This document shows positions 35,090-50,000 of a stretch of DNA of 64,000 bases, piece by piece. Below the pieces are notes generated by a model that searched no databases, had not been told where the DNA came from, and saw only the letters and a list, made by a program, of their open reading frames with translations. The position numbers and the translations under genes were made by a program. Each line of letters starts with the position of its first letter. Position 1 is the stretch's first letter. The DNA lies in contig OY848924.1 in NCBI GenBank assembly GCA_963693285.1, positions 2,346,144 to 2,410,143 on the forward strand. The letters are read 5' to 3'. This DNA is from Xestospongia muta. Lineage: Eukaryota > Porifera > Demospongiae > Haplosclerida > Petrosiidae.

Positions 35090-35496
35090 GACAATATATC
35101 CTTAAGAAAAAGGAACAAAGAACGGATAAATAAACAGTACAGGCGGTAATGAAGAAAGTCAACGTGAGAGAGTGTCTCCACTAGCAGGTAACGACAGGAT
35201 GTTATCCATTCGAAGAAATAGAACATTCGGCGTAAATGTTCAATAACCCTTAGAGGACCACGCCTATTTAATTAATTTAACGTAAAAACCATAATATTTA
35301 CACGAGAGGAAGTAAAAAAGGGGAGTTTATTGAGGAAGAAGACAAGTGAATTTTACTCTTCTCAAGTAGATGAGTTGCTTTAGGCTGTCTACCAGGAGTG
35401 TTTGTTCTGACCTATCAGACCGTTACTTTGGATATTTGAACTTATATAATCATATGAATATGTGATAAATGAAAGACTATGATTGATGAGTATCTA
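35090..35496. other. Interval upstream of the membrane Death gene
   Basis: It holds the probable 5' UTR and promoter of the minus-strand gene starting at 35089, then the 3' flank of the piggyBac relic. I see no gene in it. Confidence 0.4.
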
Positions 35497-36547
35497 TTAG
35501 GTATGATATTTTTTAAAACACTCATCTGGACACAACGCTGGATTGTCTGGACAAGTCTGACAGACAAACAATGTTAGGTGACGTTCTTCACTTCTATCAC
35601 TACAAACAATGAAATCCCTTCTCTTTGTTCTCTTTTCCAAGTAATGAGCCCCTTTGGATTCTTGGTAGAGGTACCAGAGACTGATGATGTGACAGAAGGT
35701 GATACTTAAGTTCTCTCTCTTCCAGTAATGGTTCAACAAGACAATTCAGAATCGAAGATGAGTCATTCTGTGTGTGTTGCCTTTGTTAGTGTCTTGATAA
35801 ATAATATATTGATTCACAACAACCACTTCTGTTATCCAAAAGAATACTTTTCTCCACCATTTTATAGACTTGCATAAAAAAGAGTAATATGACATTAACT
35901 GGTCAAGCTTATCTACTCCAAGCATATAATGATTGTACTCATGCACAACCAGTGGTTTCTCTTTTGTAGAATCTGTTGACCTTCTATTGACATAGAAAAT
36001 AGTAAACACTAAACCATTATTATACATATCATCATTATAATAATTACATAGTGTTACCATTATCATTTTACTTGGGTTGTATTTTATCATCTTGTTACTG
36101 TATTTTGTCGAAAGCATTAGAATTGTTCTTTTATCTTGCCATGCTAAAGCCATCATGTTACAACATGCTTTGAGTTGTACCCTTTGGTATTTTCTGTTTT
36201 GTTTTGATTTCAACAGGTAACCCTCATTTGTTTGATAAAACAGTATCAGTGACAGTAATTCCCATTTGTTCCAATACATCAGCTAACAAAGGGCTAGTGT
36301 AAAATCGATCAGTGTAAAGATTGTAGCGTTTGTCCCTGAGATGATCTGTCAAGGTTGTAACAACTTTGACTCTATGTAATGCTTCAGGATTGTCAACTAC
36401 GTTAGAGTCCTTTCGGTAGTATAAACATAAATTGTGCATGTAACCTGTTTTACTATCAGACTGAACATATCCTTTTAGTCCCCATGGGTTTGGTTTTCCT
36501 TTCAAATACTGACGAAATGATACTCTTCCCTTTGAATGAAATGACAT
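35497..36547 (-). pseudogene. PiggyBac-like transposase relic 1 (core and C-terminal zinc ribbon)
   Basis: Three overlapping minus-strand frames join. 36547-36224 has GLKGYVQSDSKTGYMHN and YNLYTDRFYTSPLLADVL; 36279-35746 has WQDKRTILMLSTKYSN and YNHYMLGVDKLDQLMSYY; 35739-35497 has VCSDRS, FVCQTCPDNPALCPDECF, a Cys-rich C-terminal motif. The three Asp regions expected for DDE_Tnp_1_7 are recognisable. At least two frameshifts and no N-terminus make it inactive. Confidence 0.85.
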
Positions 36548-36599
36548 AATGATTGTAAGTGAAATGATAATGATAGGAAGTACTGTCTAATGCAGTTGT

Positions 36600-37190
36600 G
36601 GATCTATATGATACTTTTCAAAGCAGCAATCATCTTCATTGTGAGTATAAACGCAAAGAGGAACATCACATGCTTTACATTTTAGTCTGGTTTCATGTCT
36701 CACTTTATTAATGTTCCAGCAGTACCAACATCTAGCTTTGTTACATTTTGTAGGGTAAAGGCCATTTCCATCCTCTATGTTGTTTGACTTCTACTTTTTG
36801 TGGGAGTAGTAGACTTAGCCTTGGCTAAGTCATATGTAGGTCTTGGCATACCATATCGTTGATGACTATTACAGTCTCCAATCAATTCTATTACTAAGTT
36901 CAATCGGAATTGCTTATAACTGTACCTTGCTTGTGCAGTAGCTGGTATATAGTTTTGAAAAGGATATATGAGTTGGTGATGGTTACATCCAATAGGAACT
37001 TGAATATATAACTAAATAATAAATAATGTGTGATAATGGTATTTTAATCTTTTCTTACATGTAGAATTTCCGTGATTTCGTGCGCTGTTGGTAATATGAA
37101 CGTAACTGATCAGCCTTGTCTACACCTCCCATGTACTTATTATGTGAGGTTATATTGAGTAGTTGTTTTATTACTTTATCTGGTTTCCAT
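36600..37190 (-). pseudogene. PiggyBac-like transposase relic 2 (C-terminal part)
   Basis: On the minus strand, 37190-37070 codes for HNKYMGGVDKADQLRSYYQQ. About 36980-36780 codes for ARYSYKQFRLNLVIELIGDC and a basic stretch, and 36770-36600 codes for TKCNKARCWYCWN, LKCKACDVPLC and a terminal CFEKYH. These are the third-Asp region and Cys-rich tail of a piggyBac transposase different from relic 1. An in-frame stop near 37060 and others interrupt it. It ends at 37190, where patatin copy C begins. Confidence 0.75.
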
Positions 37191-40100
37191 GGTACCAGTA
37201 TGAGTCCATATGAGTCCGATCCTCCCAGTCTCATACCTATACTAGATTTGGCAACTGATGATTTATGTCAATATGACATCATTATGTAGGAGATAATGAA
37301 GAAGATACTAAAGAGAAAACAGTAAGTTATGTAATGTAAAGTGTATCCATTCATTATTCCGTCAATTTATTCATCTATTAATTTATGTATCTTTTGACAT
37401 AGTTGGACATAGTACGTTATGTAATGTAAAGTGTACCAGGTAGAGGTTCTATATCAACAACACAGGTATCTGAAATACAATTTGAACATGAGATTTCTCA
37501 AGAGTCACCAGATGATGGTAGAAAAAGTGTTTATTCTAAGGGAAGTAAAGAATACAAACTTGAACAAAAGAAAAATCAAGAACAATCAAAAACAAAAGCC
37601 AATGGTCATTATATAACTCCATTCCCAGTCCATGGTACTGGTGTGAGTCCATATGAGTCTGATCCTCCCAGTCTCATACCTATACTAGATTTGGCAACTG
37701 ATGATTTTGTGTCAATATGACATCATTATGTAGGAGATAATGAAGAAGATACTAAAGAGAAAACAGTATGTTATGTAATGTAAAGTGTACCATTCATTAT
37801 TCCATCAATTTATTGATCTATTAATTTATGTATCTCTGACATAGTTGGATATAAATGAAATATCTACTAGTGGTCTTCTGGAAGAACGAGAATCAACTCC
37901 AGAGACACCCACTTTGAAATACCTGGTTTGTCATTAAATGAAGTGAGGATTTTCATAAAGTATTGTCATTATTATTGTGTTCACTATCTGTATAGACCCA
38001 GGATGAATTACATCATATTACATCATCAACAGAAAAGAGAATACCTCCTAATAAACCTCCAAGGTAAAGAAAATATTTCACTACAATTAACCAAAGTAAA
38101 TATATTAAATATATTAAATATATTAGATATATATTAAATATATTTTGTTCATTTTTTTCTGAGATAGAAAGAAATGTGCTCCTGTCACTGAGTCTCCTCC
38201 CATTTTCTATCATTATGAACGACATCAAACTACTCCAGAATTACCTATATCTGTATCCTCTGTATCTTTCCAGTCATCATCTTCAGAGAGAAGTAAATCT
38301 AAAGGATTATTTGGTGCAATTAAACGTGTAAGTTAATATCTATAATAACTTTAAATTGTACTCCTTTGTGAAAGTATGTAAGAGAACACGATCAGATAAT
38401 CTCTGTATATTCTCTATATATCTCTGTATAATCTCTGTATATCTCTGTATATCTCTGTATATTCTCTGTGTATTCTCTGTAACCCTGCATATTCTACTGT
38501 CATTATAAATGGATATTAACACAGTGTAGTTTTATTAATAAAATAATATAATTTATTAGCATTTTTTGTTCATTTAGAGTCCTATATTTGAGAGGAAGAA
38601 TAAGACTCCACCCACTACTGATATGATTGTTGATAATAAAGCTAGAATGGATGATGAAGAGAGTGTTATTAGTCAGGTATAAGATCAATAAATATATTAG
38701 TAGTATAAAGACTACAAGTGTAGTGGGTTAGTTTGATGAGAACAAAGTATGATATCATAATAGTAACCTTTGTTATATTTCTTACTCTATTACTGAATAA
38801 GAGAACAATGACATTATATTAAACAATATTTAATTGAAGATGTATTGTTCAAATTTAATTATCAAATGATATGTCTCATATACAATGGATTGATGTCTAA
38901 TTTTACTTTATTTACAGTCAGGAATTTCCAAATCAAAATTACCTCCTCTTCACAGAGTGAGTTTAAATGTGAATTTAACACTCTCTTTTTCTTTCTTTCA
39001 TACACAGCTAATGTATTATCTTTATTGCAACTACATGACATCTTTAAAGATAAAACTATAGACCCTAATATCAGAGATGATGCAGGATATACTGCTCTTC
39101 ATTGGTTTGTACAGAAACCACGAAGAGATCATCACAAGTTATTACTACTGTGTCTTCAAAGTGGGTGTGGCTTTGATATTGATGGAAGAGATTACTTGGA
39201 TAATACTCCATTACACATTGCAGCTGAGGTAAGTTTTTAAAGAATTAAGTCTCTTGTGAGACCAATTATATTTTTAATTGATCGGTATATTATACACGTA
39301 CATGTAAAAGTTGAGTTTTCTCCAAGTTATTGTTTTATTATAGTAATCATGAAACTAACTTACTTTATTTAGAAAAATGACTATTTGTATGGCAAAATCC
39401 TTGTTGCATTTGGAGCTGATATATCAGTAAAGAACTATCAAGAACTAACACCTAGAGATTTAGCAAAACATGATCAACTCTTAGAGCTACTAAGTCAATT
39501 TCCAGAACCTTTAGTCAATGAGTGTCTATCATTAGCATCATTACCTCACGAGCTAGAATCATTAAATGTTGATGAGTTAAAGAATGAAATTATTGGATGT
39601 CTTATGGTACCAGAGAGAACATCTGGTTTAGTACGACTTATGGACACTGAAATACACCATCAAGAGAAGAAGTTCCATGTAAGTCCTGAGGATGAGTTCT
39701 TGTAACTGAATCAATGAAGCAGAGAGCAGGTTTCTGAGGATGTGTCAATGAGTGATCAATGTTTCTTCTATATTAATCGTTGGAAGAAAACTACTGGAAA
39801 TTGTGTGTTGTTTCTTGATGGAGGTGGTACCCGAGGTCTTGTTCAAATTAAGGTGTTGATGGAGTTAGAACGTCGTTCTGGTCATAAGATTGCAGAGCTT
39901 TTTGATTGGATCATTGGTACCAGTACTGGAGGTATAGTAGCACTGGAACTAGTGTATGGTAAGTAAAGATAGTGGTAGCTATAGCTTACATCTATATATG
40001 GACAACTGTTAGCCTAGAGTCCTAGATAGTGTAGAGCTTACTAATGGTAGATCACTGTGGTGTGGTAGATCACTGTGGTAAGTACTGATGTTCACTACTC

Positions 40101-40979
40101 AAAAGCTTACTAATGGTAGCTATCCTAGGTCACAGTGGTAAGTACAGATGTTCACTAGTCTAGAGCCTATTATTGGTAGCTATCCTAGTTCATTGTAGTA
40201 AGTACTGATAAAGTGTTTGTTACTTATTGTTATATACAGGTAATAAGACACTGACAGAGATGAAACAAGTGTACTTTCAAATGAAAAATGAAGTATTTGT
40301 TGGTTCAGGTATTGCTGGTACATTCCTCAATATGGCTCAAAAATCACGCAATCTTGAACACATTTTAAGAAGAGAAATTGTAGATACTCCACTTAACAGT
40401 ATACATAAACCAAAGTATGATTGATATAGTGTGTACTTATGATCATTTGTTTCTTAGAATAATGATATGTACTGTTAACAAAGAACAACTTCCAATTCTT
40501 TAAATAACTTTATGACAGATAAACCAGAACTAACAGACAGTAAGTTTTAATATATAGCTAAACAATAGATAAGTATTGTTCCTTTCTTTCCACAGTTCCT
40601 GCATGGAAGGCAGCTAGAGCAACTAGTGCTGCTCCTATGTACTTTACACCCTATCAAGGCAAGTATGTTGATGGAGGTGGGCTAATAATCCATGTGAGTT
40701 TGCTATGAAAGAGATCAACTTGTATGACCAATCCATGGGAATACCGGAGCGACATTTTTTATTAGCTATGTCTGTGGGTACTGGTATATATCCAGACAAG
40801 ACACTAGAAGGAGGAGAGTGGGGCAAAGGATTTAATATTAAGAAACAGTTACAGTATGTTAAAGAAATGGTGGACATGTTAAGTCAAGCTGTGAGTTGTA
40901 TAAGTAAATAATGTTAACATGTAGTCTCATTGAAGAGGAAGTAATGACAACAGTTTTTGTAGATAACTTATATGACCTT

Positions 40980-42890
<1,911 letters not shown>

Positions 42891-43231
42891 ATATAACATT
42901 GTTAGTTTATATATTACATGATCTCTTATTTACTATAGATTAGTGAGTCAGAGACAACTGCTGACAAATTTGCTATCTCATGTCAGAAATATCGTGATCC
43001 TATTCCTTTCTTTCGTATCAATCCTCAACTAATAGAGGGTGTGTCTCCTGGAGAGATTGATGACTAGAAAATAGTGGAACTAATACTACAAACAAAACAA
43101 TACTTAGCTAGTCAAGTTAGTACTATTTTATATATTCTAGTTATATGTCACTATTGTAGGATGTACAAGATAAACTTGACCAACTAGTTGAACTCTTTAA
43201 ACGTCTTGTTGATCAATCTACTCACCAATAA

Positions 43232-43701
43232 AGACCCTACATTAGATAACTACTCACTGCTGTTAGTAAATGTGTTATAGAAAGTTATTAGACAATTACT
43301 GAATGATGTTGTATATTGTTTTAATGAAATATTGTAGTTATGTAATTGTGGATTACTTGACATTTTATGTTATTGATATAATAATAGAGGATTAATTTGT
43401 CATGTATTTTAACAATAAAAAGATTAACAAAAACAGCAGCAACCATAACATAACAAACAAAGTGTCTAGACTCTCTAAGTTTTAAGTATATTCATTAACC
43501 AGCTATATTAAGGAAATATATGTAGGGGCAAATATAAAAAGTAAAAAATGTAGAGGACTGGAAACTAAGTGGGTGGAGTTAAGCCTGCAGTACATAGAAA
43601 GTAAAGACATTTGTCATATACAGTAGATTACTCAATTATAACATCATTAAAGACTCTGTTATACAAATATTAATTATCTAATATAATTATAGTGTTAATG
43701 T
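43232..43701. other. Convergent 3' intergenic spacer
   Basis: It lies between the stop of patatin copy C (43231) and the stop of gene 2 (43702). There is an AATAAA at 43412-43417 on the plus strand, suitable as the patatin polyadenylation signal. No gene seen. Confidence 0.45.
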
Positions 43702-44009
43702 CTAACTTTCTAGTTGATGTTTCATTCTTGTACCAATGTCCTTTAACTCCTGATACTGCTTTAGAAGGAAATCACAAAGAGCTTTTAAAAACTCAATTCC
43801 TTTTTCTTCAACCTGTTGTTGTAGCTCATTAACTACTTTATTTGCTTTGTCATAATCATCACCACTCATACTTTCTACATCTTTCTTTAAAGCTAATGAT
43901 ATCAACTTAGCAGAAAACAGTCGATTAACAATGGGAAGAGGCTTAACTTCAATGGCATCACAAATATCAGAAAAATATTCTTGAAATATTTCTGATGGAT
44001 CAATAGCGT
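43702..44009 (-). CDS. Gene 2 terminal exon: CARD-like domain
   Basis: Paralogue of 13898-14200: IDPSEIFQEYFSDICDAIEV, VNRLFSAKLIS, KANKVVNELQQQVEEKGIEF, LCDFLLKQYQELKDIGTRM. The gene 1 donor (GTGAGA) reads GTTAGA here, and the frame stops at the TAG inside it, so this protein lacks the final Death domain. Confidence 0.65.
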
Positions 44010-47000
44010 CTATAAAATGTAACAATAAAAGGAAATATAACTGAATTAAAGAACAGTTAGTAAACAATGTAGAAGAGAAGTAGTTAATTAATATATCTTA
44101 ATTTCTCATGATCTCAGTAATCAAATACAACTCTAAGTAGTCTATTTATCAACATATATAAACTACGTATGTCAACTATAACACTCTAGACTATAAAATA
44201 ACTCTATACAAACACAATCATCACATACATTATATGTAGTGTTTATTATTTAGGTGTCTTATATTACCTTGTTGTGTACTATCACTAGGGAGAGTATCTG
44301 CTTTGTGTTCACTTGATAGTTCATTAGTAGAATGTTGCTATTGGATACAGGATATAAGTGATAATATATGAGGTGTAAAGTATTGTAGTATTACAATACA
44401 CAAGATTGATGATGTAACTATTGTTTATATTATTGATAAGACTGGAGGTGAGGAATTACAATGTAATTGTTAGTAGTAATTATTGTCACATAGTGAAACT
44501 ATCAATCTATCTATGTCAAACTTAAGAATGCTTCTAACAACGATCTAATGATGTTCTATGATGTTCTATTGATAAAGAATGCTTCATGAGTGTGGCTATT
44601 CAGTTGCATGGAGAGATGCCAGAAACTACTTTTTGTATTATCAGGAACACATTACTTCAACAATTGAGATTTTTCATTTTGCCTGTGAATAGATCAGACA
44701 CCCTTTTTGACATTAAACTAATGAGTGTCTGGAATGAAACTACAGTTTACAGAAAGCAAATTATCTTATTAGCAAGAATACCTCCTAATAACTGAAATAA
44801 ACTATTTATTTTAAGAGCTAGTCACTGCATGACAAGACTAATTACTGAGTTATTATTGAATTGTTCCTAATGACCCTGGCTTATTATAAAGTATAGACTC
44901 TATAGCTTTGATTTGTTTTTAAATTTTACTGTGCTAAGGATCAGCTGGAAAAGTTACTATTATAGCTATAAATTATCTATCAGTAATTTTACTTATTATA
45001 GTGACTTTATAATAGTGTCAGGTATCTTGAATTACATGTATATCCTAACACTTGTAATTTATTAATGACTACAATTAATACAATCTACTATATAAGTGTA
45101 TAAATCATACCTGATATTCCATTGATATGTTATCATCAGTAATATACACTTCAGTAGAATCAACAGTGCTTGATTCCTTAGCATGTTCTATAGAATATTG
45201 AGTAGAACAAAGTGACAATTATATGATAGGCTAAATGTTGTAGCAAATGTTTGTGTCATATACCAATATGTATTGAAGTTATCAATTATAATGTCAGATC
45301 AGTTAATCACATTACTGTTCTAAGAAGAGGAACTGATTGCTGACCAATAAGCAAATTTTCAATACTAAAGCAATTTACTATAATAGAAGTTAGTTATACA
45401 CCTAGTATGGTCTACACTTGTTTATCAAACCTTGTTCCTGTGGCACTCATTTTAATAAATCCTCTATATTGGTATATAATATATACTTATTAAATTACAT
45501 GAGTATATAGTATGTAATGGGAGCTCTACTTTTGTATCAAATGAAAATAAATACATTTGTTTTAAAGTAAATATAATGAGTATTTCTCTAATGTATACAT
45601 TATCCATGAACCATTATGTAATAAAAAGGTTTAGTAATATGGACTTACCATCAGTTTGTTCATGAATTTTGTTTTTGTCTGTTTGTGTTACATGTCCTAT
45701 AATAACAATACATAACAATTAATGAAAGTGTTTTAATATAACAGTAGCAGCTATTAAAGTAACATTATTATTATATTATAAACTATAACTTGTAAGCTAT
45801 TCCTTAACTCAATGAACAGCTAAATCATTGAAATCATAACTAAAGATACAGGTATCCTTATATTGGTAGTTCCCTTTAAGATTAACTAATTAAGTATCAT
45901 CATCAGTTAACTCAAATCTACACACACATGTATTTATAATGATATACCTCTGACATTACTCTCTTGTTGTTCTTGGGTAGACTTTTTAGTTTTAGGCAAA
46001 TCATCTAATGTTGTGTAAAATAAAAGAATTATATTAAAATAAGTTAAATATTAGATACATAGAAATCAAACACAACATGTATTCACTAATACTTTGTTTT
46101 GAACATAATTAAACTACATTAGTTTCATTTACTTTCCAAAGTAGACAGACAATTGATAAAATATTAGTTCATATTTAAGATAATTATATAGCATTGTATG
46201 TGTTATCAATTGAAAATAAATTCCTGATGTTATAATGTTAGTAACATAACATGTATGTAGAAAATAATTAATTTTAGCTAAAAGATCAACTGCTTAGTTG
46301 CCATTACCTGAATTAAAGTTACCACTGTGTTTACGTTTACAAGAGTCTGGATTGGTTTCTATAGAAACAGACAACATAACATATCGTAACTCCAAATATG
46401 AGTGTAAAAGTAAGTTAAAATGATGTATAAAGCTATCTGTAAATGTAGATATTATAATTTAACAAGTGTGTGTGTGACACTTAAAATATATCTACCTAAT
46501 TGATCATCATCTGTGTTATCGGATTGTTTGAGCTTCTTTGATGTTGAAGGGGAAATAGATCTCTTACGCTTAGCAGGAGCTGAGTATAGATAAAATCATG
46601 TTTATGTAACACTATGATGTCATAATAAAAACAAAGCATATTCACTACCTATTTAGCAAAATTAGCTATATTTCATAAGATGTCGTTATTGTTGATAGGA
46701 CATGAATTAAAAATGGCATGATTATAATACATCACTTCCTGTAATATATAGCTACTGTTTCTAGACCACACCCCAAATATTCTAAAAACCTAAAGTGTAC
46801 ATTCTACTTAACCTCCACTTGATTTTGTCACTAATTAATTAACTTTCATGTACCAGCTGTCAGAGGGAAGTTGCATGCTCCTTCCTCTATTGTGTGGTTT
46901 TAGGTAGCTCAAGTTAATCATGTAGAAATATATATACTGTCCTGTTCAATATCATATTTTGTAACATATATAAGAATTAATATTATATCTTAATATCTCA

Positions 47001-50000
47001 TGATCTCAGTATTCAAATACAACTCTAAGTAGTCTATTTATCAACATATATAAATTACTTATGTCAACTATAACAATCTAGACTATAAAATAACTCAATA
47101 CAAACATAATCATCACATACATTATATGTAGTGTTTATTATTTAGGTGTCTTATATTACCTTGTTGTGTAGTATCACTAGGGAGAGTATCTGCTTTGTGT
47201 TCACTTGATAGTTCATTAGTAGAATGTTGCTATTGGATACAGGATATAAGTGATGATGTATGAGGTGTAAAGTATTGTAGTATTATTATACACAAGATTG
47301 ATGATGTAACTATTGTTTATATTATTGATAAGACTGGAGGTGAGGAATTACAATGTAATTGTTAGTAGTAATTATTGTCACATAGTGAAACTATCAATCT
47401 ATCTATGTCAAACTTAGGAATGCTTCTAAGAACCACAATCACAAAGAATGCTTCATGGATGTGGCTACATATAGTGATATGACTGTTCAGTTGGCCTGTT
47501 CACTGAGATCTGCTGTTTTGCCTGTGAATATACCAGATACTCTTTCTCACATTAAACTAATGAGTATCTGGACATAATATTATACAGTTGACAAAATACA
47601 ACTGATGTGCTTAGCAAGAATAGCTCCAATTTACCAAATGAAGCTATTATGTTAATAGCTACTCATTGGCAAACGGAATATTCCTAATATCTTTAACAAA
47701 TTATATTTGTTAGTAACTACAGTTAATACAATCTACTATTAAGAGGATAAATCATACCTGATGTTCTATTGATAAGTTGTCAGTAATAGAGCCTTCAGTT
47801 GAATCAGGAGCACTTGATTTCTTAGGACATTCTATAGAATATTGAGTAGAACAAAGTGACAATTATATGTTAATAGTTACATTGTTTTCCAATATAAAAG
47901 TTATATAACATGTACATTAAAGTATATATAACATGTGAACAGTTGGAAAAATAAGAAAAATATAATACATTCAATATTTATTAGGAGATATCTGTTCTAT
48001 AAAACTGTATGTGTACAATGTGTACTTTCCAAGTATCTCATAGTCAATATTTCACTGTCATATTTCACAACAATCAAAAAGAAAATTGCAAAGCTAATAC
48101 AAAATGTCTCCTAAAGTAAGCCCCAATATCATTGATATGTATAAATAACTACAGTATATCAGGAAATTTTCACGTCAGGATATTTTTGCGAATTGGTGGA
48201 ATTGTGGTTTTTCGGAAATATAAATTACTGAATTTATACCATGTTTCCACCCACTTGCAATTTTTACCGTTTGACCACACCCTAAAACGTTTCTCACACC
48301 TGGACTTGACAATGGAAGAGACGTTTGAAATGGACACCTGTATCAAAGGATGCCATGTTTATAATGAGGTATGGACGTCCAATGGAAAAGAAATCATTTT
48401 TTACTAACTATTTGTCACACAATCACCCATAATCGAATTTTCTGCGTAACCATTTGCCACATCCATAATTGTAAGAAATTGGCGAGGGATATTTTTACGA
48501 TGGAGTTAAATTCGTGAAATTTGCAAAAATTTTGCAATGCGAATGTTTCCCGATATACAGTACTTCATTAGTGACTATGGAATTTTTATGCAAGCAGTCT
48601 ATATAATTGTAGTAATTAAAGATTGTATTATATACTTACTTTGAGTAATTTGTTGTTCAGAACTTCCTTGTTTCAAATTCTCATATATTTTCATAGCTAG
48701 AGCTTTGTTTTGAACAAGTGGTCCCTTTACGACATCTAAAATGGTCATCCATGTGACAGGAGCACCTTCATCTTGACCATTCATGTCCAGCCACGTCTGT
48801 ATAATTTCACTGAGTCGTGTTTGATTGGTCTTATTAGATTCATCAAAACCTTTAAGGACATTATAACCTACTCGAAGTCCTTCCCCAATACTACGCCATG
48901 AAGCATCAATACAAGCTAGTTGCATTAAAAGGTCATATCTTGTAGGTCTTTCCACTGTAAGTACAATAAGATAAAGAAATGTTATAAGATTGTCTAACAT
49001 ACATAATTTAGGGAAATGACTGAATTCATCAGTTAAACTATCCTTTGTTAACATTGTCTCCTGACTCCTACCTGTAATATAACAATATATAACAATTAAT
49101 GAAAGTAATCAAATATAAATGTAGTAGATATAAAAACATGAAAACTAAATAATAAATAAACTAAATTATTGAAAATATGACATTTTCTTGACATGTAGAC
49201 ATACCTCCAACATTGTATGTAATAGATGATGACATCTGTTTGTCAGGTTTGGTAACAGGGTTAATAAAACCTGTAATAATAACTAAGTCAATACAAGAGA
49301 ATAGTAACATAATTAGAACCTTTTGTTGTTCTTGTCTGAACATCTTTTGATAATCTTTGTATTATTTCATCTTTTATTGGTGGAGAAGGTATACTCTATG
49401 TAGAGAAGACAAAACAATTTCATAGACACAGTGTTAAGATAAAGTCAATATAAACTTACCAAAGGATTACGTCCAGCAAAAATACTAAATTGGTTGAAAT
49501 GTTCTCTTAAAGAGAGGTGTGTAAAATCTGATGATGGATAGAGGGACATGATCTCTCTACATACTTCTTCTATGTGTTGGACATAGTGATCTGGTAGTAG
49601 TAGATCTTTGTTGGTGTCAGTAAAGAGAGCTTTGGTCACAAGAGGGGCAATACAGAGGTATGGTTCCTTTTCACCGACGACTAAATGGACAGGAACACAT
49701 TCGTCAGTAGAAGAAGTAACAGTTTCTCTCATTAGTACTCCTTTAGCAACATTTCTCAGAGCATAGAGTATACGATTTTTCTGTTTCTTTTCCATGACAT
49801 CCTTAACATCACCAGGTGGAATAATAAACTGTTTTGAAGTACATGGACATAATTCATTTTTAAGTTTAAGTACTTCTTTGATGAGTGATGTACGGAGTTG
49901 ATAACTTTTTATTAAACTGCAGTGAGACACTAGAACTGTAACACATCGGTTGGCTTCAGTCACTTCAACCATCACTTCAATATTACTCTCCTCCTCTTTC

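Noticed and set aside
49161..49343. 60-codon frame as a separate gene
   Set aside because: It overlaps the exon and 49-nt intron of gene 2 and is explained by read-through of that intron.
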